Shown here: positions 1 to 3,841 of the stretch, piece by piece
Numbering within the stretch: the first letter of the stretch is position 1
How the letters are laid out: the number at the start of each line of letters is the position of its first letter
Source: an uncultured Atopobium sp.
Lineage (GTDB): Bacteria; Actinomycetota; Coriobacteriia; Coriobacteriales; Atopobiaceae
DNA length: 5,331 nucleotides
Assembly (NCBI GenBank): GCA_937990665.1
Contig: CALKRF010000154.1
Span: forward strand, 1 to 5,331
Direction: 5' to 3'
The notes under the pieces: model-generated
What the model was told of the DNA's origin: nothing
The model's database searches: none
The model's input: the letters and a program-made list of their open reading frames with translations, nothing else
Translations under genes and position numbers: made by a program

Positions 1-8
1 ATACGCAT

Positions 9-47
9 AAAAAGCCTCCCATTTCTTATGTCCAAGAAATGGGAGGC
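9..47 (-). terminator. Intrinsic terminator after plsX
   Basis: A perfect 14-bp inverted repeat (arms 14-27 and 34-47, 6-base loop 28-33) is followed, in the minus-strand direction, by five T residues (complement of 9-13). Each arm has seven consecutive G/C-rich base pairs (GCCTCCC) at the base of the stem, which is the strong end expected of a rho-independent terminator. It lies about 60 bases past the plsX stop and very probably ends the rpmF/plsX transcript. On the plus strand no T-run follows the stem, so it is read as a one-way terminator. Confidence 0.9.
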
Positions 48-108
48 AGTTCAAATTGTCCATGGGCTCCACCATAACTTATAAAAATTTTATGTACAGA
101 CGCTTTTA

Positions 109-1092
109 CTACAGCTGAATTGACGAGGAAATTTTCTCGATAAGGTTGGCACGTACTGCATTGGCTGCAGAGAGTGTTCCTGCACACACAGCAGAAGCGC
201 TGGTAGCACCATGTCCTTTAAGTACAGGTGCAGAAACACCTAGCAAGAAGGCGCCACCAACAGAATCTCCTGAAAGTTCCGCTGCTGTAGCCTTCAGAGC
301 ATCCTTCAAAAGAAGAGCACCAAACGCAGCCTTCTTGGAGGAATTAATTGCGTCTTTGAGGCTAGACATAATAAACTTGCCTGTGCTCTCAATGGATTTT
401 AAGGCCACATTTCCTGTAAAGCCGTCTGTCACAATAACATCAAAGCGGCTTCCTAAAATATCAGTTCCCTCAGCGTTTCCACCAAAATTGATAGCCGCCT
501 CTGCAAGAGCCGCATGATATGAAAGAGCAAGCTCAGAACCCTTGGTCTCTTCAGAACCATTGCAGAGAAGTCCTATGGTTGGGTTTTCAATTCCAAGCGA
601 TGCATTGGCAAAAGCCTTGCCCATTTGTGCAAATTGCACCAAAACTTCTGGGCGCACATCAGCGTTAGCACCAGTATCCAAAAAGACTGTTTTATGGCCA
701 CCAAGTCCAGGAAGGATCAGGGTAAGTGCAGGGCGCTTTACGCCCTTGATGCGACCAATACCAAAGGTAGCTGCAGTAAGCACTGCTCCTGTAGAGCCTG
801 CCGAAAAAAGACCGTCAGCCTCTCCAGCCTTGACTGCCTGCGCAGCCCTCACAATACTGGCATCTTTCTTCTGCCTAACCGCATTGGCAGGATGTTCGCT
901 CATGGCAATAACTTCAGTGGTTACCAAAGCCTTTGCGCGCTCATGCTTGCTTGCAAAAGGAGTAACAAACTCATCAGCTCCGGCGAGAAGAACCTCTAGC
1001 TCTTTGTCCTTCTCAAGAGCCATACGAACTCCCTCAAGAACAACCTCAGGGCTTTGGTCAGATCCCATAACGTCTACACAAATAACGGGCAT
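109..1092 (-). CDS. plsX: Phosphate acyltransferase PlsX
   Basis: PlsX converts acyl-ACP and phosphate to acyl-phosphate, the donor used by the membrane acyltransferase PlsY in the first step of phosphatidic acid synthesis. It is a soluble, peripherally membrane-bound enzyme. The 327-residue length fits the family (about 320-350). Family blocks visible in order are DVMGSDQSPE (residues 7-16, usually AMGGDxAP), SAGSTGA (97-103, usually SAGNTGA), LDTGANAD (138-145), GSEETKG (179-185), VTDGFTGNVALK (221-232) and the C-terminal GHG (293-295). The ATG start is fixed by an AAGGAG sequence at 1098-1103, six bases away. The gene follows rpmF, as in the yceD-rpmF-plsX cluster of E. coli, but an intrinsic terminator lies between the two. 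A second terminator follows the stop. The N-to-S change in the SAGNTGA block is mild and gives no reason to doubt function. Confidence 0.97.
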   Translation of the reverse strand: MPVICVDVMGSDQSPEVVLEGVRMALEKDKELEVLLAGADEFVTPFASKHERAKALVTTEVIAMSEHPANAVRQKKDASIVRAAQAVKAGEADGLFSAGSTGAVLTAATFGIGRIKGVKRPALTLILPGLGGHKTVFLDTGANADVRPEVLVQFAQMGKAFANASLGIENPTIGLLCNGSEETKGSELALSYHAALAEAAINFGGNAEGTDILGSRFDVIVTDGFTGNVALKSIESTGKFIMSSLKDAINSSKKAAFGALLLKDALKATAAELSGDSVGGAFLLGVSAPVLKGHGATSASAVCAGTLSAANAVRANLIEKISSSIQL

Positions 1093-1097
1093 GATAA

Positions 1098-1103
1098 CTC
1101 CTT
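1098..1103 (-). promoter_or_regulatory. plsX ribosome binding site beside a terminator
   Basis: The minus strand reads AAGGAG six bases before the plsX ATG, a near-ideal Shine-Dalgarno sequence. It begins only 8 bases past the last T of the terminator tract (1112-1115). A plsX transcript must therefore either read through that terminator or start inside rpmF. The translation signal is strong although the transcription route is obstructed. Confidence 0.85.
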
Positions 1104-1111
1104 AGTGCTAT

Positions 1112-1148
1112 AAAAAAGAAGGCTGGCCCCTAAAGAACCAGCCTTCTT
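1112..1148 (-). terminator. Intrinsic terminator/attenuator between rpmF and plsX
   Basis: A perfect 11-bp stem (arms 1116-1126 and 1138-1148, 11-base loop 1127-1137) has a G/C core of GGCTGG/CCAGCC. In the minus-strand direction it runs straight into a T tract: six T in a row, counting the last two bases of the stem. It lies 20 bases after the rpmF stop and just before the plsX ribosome binding site. The form is that of a rho-independent terminator, and the position suggests partial termination that sets plsX expression below rpmF. No T-run follows on the plus strand. Confidence 0.87.
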
Positions 1149-1151
1149 GGC

Positions 1152-1180
1152 CATACGATGTATGAGTGTTACTCAGTAAC
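1152..1180 (-). repeat. Tandem small hairpins at the rpmF stop
   Basis: Two 5-bp stems with 3-base loops stand side by side: GTTAC-GTAAC (1168-1180), covering the rpmF TAA stop, and CATAC-GTATG (1152-1164). A third stem, TGAGT-ACTCA (1163-1175), overlaps both and cannot form together with the first, so the stretch can fold in alternative ways. It leads directly into the terminator at 1112-1148. The repeats are plain in the sequence. Whether they act as an attenuation leader is inference, since 5-bp stems are weak and can arise by chance. Confidence 0.45.
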
Positions 1181-1348
1181 AACAACCTCACGGTCCTTGT
1201 AGAAGCCACAGTTAGGGCATACGTGGTGAGGAAGCTTTGGAGCGCCGCACTGTGGGCATACAGAGCGAGCTGCTGCGTTAAGCTTGCTGTTTGCCGAACG
1301 ACGGGTGTGGGTTGCGCCGCGGCCCTTCTTTTGTTTAGGTACTGCCAT
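1169..1348 (-). CDS. rpmF: Large-subunit ribosomal protein bL32
   Basis: This 59-residue gene starts at ATG 1346-1348 (MAVPKQKKGR) and ends with TAA at 1169-1171. bL32 is a small zinc-ribbon protein of the 50S subunit. The N-terminal MAVPK, the basic stretch THTRRSAN (residues 13-20) and the two zinc knuckles CPQC (31-34) and CPNC (44-47) are diagnostic. All four cysteines are present, so this is the zinc-binding (C+) form and not the zinc-independent paralogue. The start is supported by AAGAGG at 1355-1360, six bases upstream. The gene sits between DUF177 and plsX, the same order as in E. coli and many other bacteria. A promoter candidate lies about 75 bases upstream and a terminator follows, so it may be made partly as a single-gene transcript, which would suit a protein needed in large amounts. 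Confidence 0.97.
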   Translation of the reverse strand: MAVPKQKKGRGATHTRRSANSKLNAAARSVCPQCGAPKLPHHVCPNCGFYKDREVVVTE

Positions 1349-1372
1349 CTTAAACCTCTTTTGCTCTTGCTA

Positions 1373-1397
1373 GCGCCCCTAAAACATATGAGGGCGC
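1373..1397 (-). repeat. GC hairpin in the rpmF leader
   Basis: The arms GCGCCC (1373-1378) and GGGCGC (1392-1397) form a perfect 6-bp, all-G/C stem with a 13-base, AT-rich loop. It ends 12 bases before the rpmF Shine-Dalgarno sequence and would lie in the 5' leader of a transcript from the promoter candidate at 1423-1431. No T-run follows on either strand, so it is not a terminator. It could be a structured leader or mRNA-stabilising stem; no known ribosomal-protein leader family was recognised. Confidence 0.4.
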
Positions 1398-1422
1398 GAC
1401 CCATTCACATAATGCGTTGGAT

Positions 1423-1431
1423 ACTATACCA
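1423..1431 (-). promoter_or_regulatory. Extended -10 promoter candidate for rpmF
   Basis: The minus strand reads TGGTATAGT: a TGn extension plus TATAGT, five of six matches to the -10 consensus. The -35 region is poor (TACAAA at 1445-1450 with a 16-base spacer matches three of six), which is tolerated in extended -10 promoters. The start site would fall near 1416, giving a leader of about 68 bases. The location between DUF177 and rpmF is where an independent rpmF promoter would be expected. It is a motif match only. Confidence 0.45.
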
Positions 1432-1453
1432 CGTACTGACACATTTTGTACGT
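1431..1453. promoter_or_regulatory. Operator-like dyad at the rpmF promoter
   Basis: A perfect inverted repeat, ACGTAC-N11-GTACGT (1431-1436 and 1448-1453), abuts the extended -10 candidate and covers the spacer and -35 region. With one G-T pair the arms extend to 8 positions (1429-1455). The arm centres are 17 bases apart. This geometry would let a dimeric regulator block RNA polymerase, but no known operator was recognised and no regulator gene is nearby. Confidence 0.35.
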
Positions 1454-1462
1454 AGATACAGC

Positions 1463-1489
1463 ATTTCTTCACCATTTAGGAGAAGAAAT
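1463..1489. repeat. AT-rich hairpin after the DUF177 gene
   Basis: ATTTCTTC (1463-1470) and GAAGAAAT (1482-1489) form a perfect 8-bp stem with an 11-base loop, starting 6 bases past the DUF177 stop. On the minus strand no T-run follows, so it is not a convincing terminator for the DUF177 transcript. On the plus strand it is followed by a T-rich stretch, but the stem has only two G/C pairs and no plus-strand gene needs ending. It might stabilise the 3' end of an mRNA. Confidence 0.35.
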
Positions 1490-1495
1490 TTTATT

Positions 1496-2065
1496 TTACT
1501 CTTCCGAATCCGGCTCAATCACAAGATTTTTGAGAGCCGCAAACGGGTTTGAAGCAAGCTTTTCTTCTTCTCGCTTCTGCTCAATCTGAGCTGCGTGACC
1601 GCAATCCTCTTCATTAAGATTGCAACCACATACTGGGCAAAGTCCCTTGCAGTCGGACTTGCACAGTACAACATAAGGCGTCTCCATAACAAGCGAAGGC
1701 AAAAGAGCCTCTGCAAGATCGATGGTTTTATCGGCATTTACTAAAACGTAATCTGCCTCATCTTCATCATCTGCAGAAATTACAGGCTCTTCAAAGAGAT
1801 AATACTCATCTACCTCTGCGTTTAAAGAGAGATGTGCGTCGTCAAGACAACGGTCACACGTACCAACTGCGTCAGCACGAAGCATTCCGGTAACCAAAAT
1901 GCCCTCACCCGCGTTGGTAAGCACTAGATCAAAATCAATTCCCATAGGAAGAGAAAATTCATGCTCCCCTAGCTCATACGAGTCTTCATTAAGATGACCC
2001 GCATAAGAAACGGTATCGCCTGCATTTGCAAGACGATCATCTAGTGCATAAAGAACTGGTTGCAT
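1496..2065 (-). CDS. DUF177 (YceD-family) protein, rRNA accumulation factor
   Basis: This 189-residue protein belongs to the DUF177/YceD family, whose members in E. coli and plants are needed for normal accumulation of 23S rRNA; the biochemical activity is unsettled. The family signature is clear: CDRC at residues 70-73 in the central part; a C-terminal cysteine cluster (C135, C139, then GLCPVCG at 141-147, C148, C155, H157) with the NLNEEDC segment; and the NPFAALKNL tail (173-181). The acidic stretch around residues 98-105 is a lineage-specific insert. The last metal-ligand position is His (CGH), where many relatives have a second Cys. The ATG is 5 bases after the preceding stop and no Shine-Dalgarno sequence is visible, so translation probably depends on coupling to the upstream coiled-coil gene. 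rpmF follows, as in the E. coli yceD-rpmF-plsX order. Confidence 0.92.
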   Translation of the reverse strand: MQPVLYALDDRLANAGDTVSYAGHLNEDSYELGEHEFSLPMGIDFDLVLTNAGEGILVTGMLRADAVGTCDRCLDDAHLSLNAEVDEYYLFEEPVISADDEDEADYVLVNADKTIDLAEALLPSLVMETPYVVLCKSDCKGLCPVCGCNLNEEDCGHAAQIEQKREEEKLASNPFAALKNLVIEPDSEE

Positions 2066-2070
2066 TGGAA

Positions 2071-2568
2071 TTACCAGGCAACGTTATTGCTGGTGTTACG
2101 AGGACCAGAGTTCTCATCAAGTGTCTGACGAACACGAGAGACTGAATTTGTCAGGCTCTTGAGGTTCTCCTCAAGGTGAGCAAGAACGGTATCTGCATAC
2201 TCCTCAGCGTTGTAGCGAGTATCACGCTCATACTGCTCTGCCTGGTCACGAATGGCATCTGCCTGCTGCTGAGCAAGGCGGACAACCTCCTGGTCACCAG
2301 CAAGAATCATAGCCTGCTGCTGTGCGTCAGCAATGATGGATTCTGCCTGAGCACGTGCGCGCTCAAGGGTCTCATCCTCTTCCTTGATGATGCGACGAGC
2401 GGTTGCAAACTCTTCTGGGAAGACACGACGAATCTCGTCAAGCAGCTCGTAGAAGTCCTGGGCATCAATAATCTTCTTGTTACCGCCATCCATAAAAGGT
2501 GACTTAGCCTCAGTTACCATCTGCTCAATCTCAGATACAAGGCTCTCAATTTCCTCGCCTGGCTGCAT
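2071..2568 (-). CDS. DivIVA/SepIVA-like coiled-coil protein
   Basis: This 165-residue soluble protein has no signal peptide or membrane segment. Residues 1-27 form a short acidic helix-like segment, and residues 31-58 hold DAQDFYELLDEIRRVFPEE. From about 60 to 148 it is a long, charged, Ala/Gln/Glu-rich helix with repeats of the type ARAQAESIIADAQQQA, the pattern found in DivIVA-type and ATP-synthase-b-like coiled coils. The tail (152-165) is polar and probably disordered. The start is fixed by AAAGGAG at 2575-2581, six bases from the ATG. In mycobacteria the septal growth regulator SepIVA (Rv2927c) is encoded next to the DUF177 protein Rv2926c, the same pairing as here. That supports a role in organising envelope growth or division. 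The protein is shorter than SepIVA (about 245 residues), so orthology is an inference; automatic pipelines may call it an ATPase or a hypothetical protein. Confidence 0.75.
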   Translation of the reverse strand: MQPGEEIESLVSEIEQMVTEAKSPFMDGGNKKIIDAQDFYELLDEIRRVFPEEFATARRIIKEEDETLERARAQAESIIADAQQQAMILAGDQEVVRLAQQQADAIRDQAEQYERDTRYNAEEYADTVLAHLEENLKSLTNSVSRVRQTLDENSGPRNTSNNVAW

Positions 2569-2694
2569 CCAGGGCTCCTTTCAATCCAATACATAAGCCG
2601 TGTTGTATGCAGTTTTAGCCCTTATGAGCACGACGCATAAAACACCTTTTTAAGAATGTTAGCAGAATATAATGAAAATGCAGGGCAAATATAC
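2569..2694 (-). other. Spacer between coaD and the coiled-coil gene
   Basis: These 126 bases are AT-rich and carry no open frame worth calling. Apart from the Shine-Dalgarno sequence at 2575-2581, the clearest element is the inverted repeat CATAAG (2592-2597)/CTTATG (2621-2626) with a 23-base gap. No hairpin plus T-run follows coaD, so there is no intrinsic terminator. No promoter with both -35 and -10 boxes stands out; TGCTAACAT near 2656-2664 (minus strand) is a weak extended -10 candidate. The size of the gap in an otherwise tight block suggests that a promoter lies here. Confidence 0.3.
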
Positions 2695-3204
2695 TTAATT
2701 ACCGCAATTATGCAGAGCTTCAAGCTTTTTAATGACGTTCTTTGGTACCAAAAATGATACATCTGCGCCCATAGCTGAAATTTCTCTCACAATTGAGGAA
2801 GAAATATAGCCGTACTCTGGACTGGACATAACAAAGACGCTCTCCAGCTCAGGAGCCATATGAGCGTTAAGATCTGCCTGCTGCAGCTCATACTCAAAGT
2901 CTGTCATAGCCCTCAGGCCTTTAACAACACCACCTGCGCCGCGAGCATTACAGAAATCAACGAGAAGACCTTCCATAGGCTCTACAGAAACGTCCACAAG
3001 TCCTTCATCTACCAGTGCATCTTTGAGCATCTGTACGCGCTCTTCAAGAGAAAACGTAGTTCCCGTGCCGTGTTTGCGCTTTGAAGCCGCAACAGCTACC
3101 GTAACATTTTCAAAAAGGCGAGAAGCTCGTTTGATTACATCAAGGTGTCCGTTTGTGACGGGATCAAAAGTACCTGGTACAACTACGTGAGTGATGCTGT
3201 TCAA
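2695..3204 (-). CDS. coaD: Pantetheine-phosphate adenylyltransferase (CoaD)
   Basis: CoaD transfers AMP from ATP to 4'-phosphopantetheine, giving dephospho-CoA, the penultimate step of coenzyme A synthesis in the cytosol. The 169-residue length is typical (about 160-170). The nucleotidyltransferase signature TFDPVTNGH (residues 12-20) includes the catalytic TNGH. Further family blocks are KGLRAMTDFEYELQ (95-108), carrying the conserved RxxxDFxYE pattern, and YGYISSSIVRE (131-141), which binds the adenylate. The start is TTG (3202-3204): an AGGAG sequence stands 5 bases upstream at 3210-3214, an in-frame TGA lies at 3220-3222 with no ATG or GTG between, and the resulting N-terminus places PGTFDP at the expected distance. 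The gene starts 8 bases after the rsmD stop. The rsmD-coaD pair is one of the commonest bacterial gene neighbourhoods. Confidence 0.97.
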   Translation of the reverse strand: MNSITHVVVPGTFDPVTNGHLDVIKRASRLFENVTVAVAASKRKHGTGTTFSLEERVQMLKDALVDEGLVDVSVEPMEGLLVDFCNARGAGGVVKGLRAMTDFEYELQQADLNAHMAPELESVFVMSSPEYGYISSSIVREISAMGADVSFLVPKNVIKKLEALHNCGN

Positions 3205-3209
3205 CGTAT

Positions 3210-3214
3210 CTCCT
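3210..3214 (-). promoter_or_regulatory. coaD ribosome binding site overlapping the rsmD stop
   Basis: The minus strand reads AGGAG, five bases before the TTG start. Its first bases overlap the rsmD stop codon TAG (3213-3215), so ribosomes finishing rsmD are placed directly on the coaD start. It is the main evidence for choosing the unusual TTG start, and it suggests that coaD output is tied to rsmD translation. Confidence 0.75.
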
Positions 3215-3791
3215 ATCCCTCACAACGAACAAGTAAATCAACTTGAGCAATACCATAACGCTTACTCTTAGAAAGCTCAAAGTTATCAAGAGAAACTGAA
3301 TCAGATTTGTGACTATGCTCATAGACTACTACAGCATCTTTTGTCAGACTTCCCGACTGAATCAAGTCTTTGAGCAGCTTGGATACTACCTCTGCCTCGA
3401 CGGCATAAGGAGGATCCAAAAATACCACGTCAAAAGGACCTCCAAACAGCTGGGATGACTCAGCTAAGCGAGCTGTATCACCACAGATAACACTCATCTC
3501 AGAGGTGTTTACGCCAAGAGATTTAGCCGTACGCTTAATGCGGTCACACGTCTTTCTATCTTTATCAACAAAAGCAGCGTATAGCGCTCCTCTAGAAAGA
3601 AGCTCAAAACCCATAGCACCTGAACCTGCAAAAGCGTCAAGCACTCTAGACTCGCTGAGGTCAAGACCGCGAGAAGCCAAGATAGAGCTTGCAATAGCCT
3701 CACGCGTACGATCAGTGGTTGGTCGCGTAGTCCCCTTGCCATCAGGGGCTTCAATTGCACGACCTTTCCATTTTCCGCCAACAATCCTCAT
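3213..3791 (-). CDS. rsmD: 16S rRNA (guanine(966)-N2)-methyltransferase RsmD
   Basis: RsmD methylates N2 of G966 in 16S rRNA on the assembling 30S subunit, using S-adenosylmethionine. The 192 residues match the family (about 180-200). The family N-terminus MRIVGGKWKGR (1-11) with RPTTDRTRE (23-31) is unmistakable. Methyltransferase motif I is DAFAGSGAMG (52-61), an acidic residue follows strand 2 (VDKD, 75-78), and the catalytic motif IV is DPPY (126-129). The ATG start gives the exact family N-terminus, although the Shine-Dalgarno region is weak. It lies 50 bases after the recG stop and 8 bases before coaD, so recG-rsmD-coaD is probably one transcription unit. The spacer after recG holds a 10-bp palindrome (3830-3839) but no terminator. 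Confidence 0.96.
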   Translation of the reverse strand: MRIVGGKWKGRAIEAPDGKGTTRPTTDRTREAIASSILASRGLDLSESRVLDAFAGSGAMGFELLSRGALYAAFVDKDRKTCDRIKRTAKSLGVNTSEMSVICGDTARLAESSQLFGGPFDVVFLDPPYAVEAEVVSKLLKDLIQSGSLTKDAVVVYEHSHKSDSVSLDNFELSKSKRYGIAQVDLLVRCEG

Positions 3792-3841
3792 GGGTTTCTC
3801 GCCACCAAACCTATCTTGTACTACAGTTTACCTGCAGGTTA

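Noticed and set aside
1..63. Minus-strand open frame starting at an ATG after GGTGGAG, beyond the plsX stop
   Set aside because: It runs straight through the 14-bp terminator palindrome, has poor start spacing and encodes nothing recognisable in the few codons visible.
48..76. Plus-strand TTCAAAT followed by CTCCACCA, resembling the 3' end of a tRNA or tmRNA
   Set aside because: The distance from the TTC to the terminal CCA is two bases too long, the would-be T-stem arms do not pair, and the upstream sequence is the plsX terminator palindrome with no matching acceptor arm in the window.
146..1105. Long plus-strand open frames antisense to plsX
   Set aside because: They lie entirely opposite a gene with full family motifs, have low-complexity Ser/Ala/Pro-rich translations and no ribosome binding sites; they are a by-product of plsX codon use.
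1108..1404. 98-codon minus-strand open frame overlapping rpmF
   Set aside because: It is out of frame with the bL32 gene, which has a perfect zinc-ribbon sequence and its own ribosome binding site, and its translation runs through the terminator hairpin.
1463..1500. Plus-strand intrinsic terminator (8-bp stem followed by a T-rich stretch)
   Set aside because: The stem has only two G/C pairs, the T-rich stretch is interrupted by A, and no plus-strand transcript is supported upstream.
3830..3839. Perfect 10-bp palindrome in the recG-rsmD spacer as an operator
   Set aside because: A single short palindrome with no spacer, no promoter boxes nearby and a position inside a probable operon; chance is the simplest explanation.
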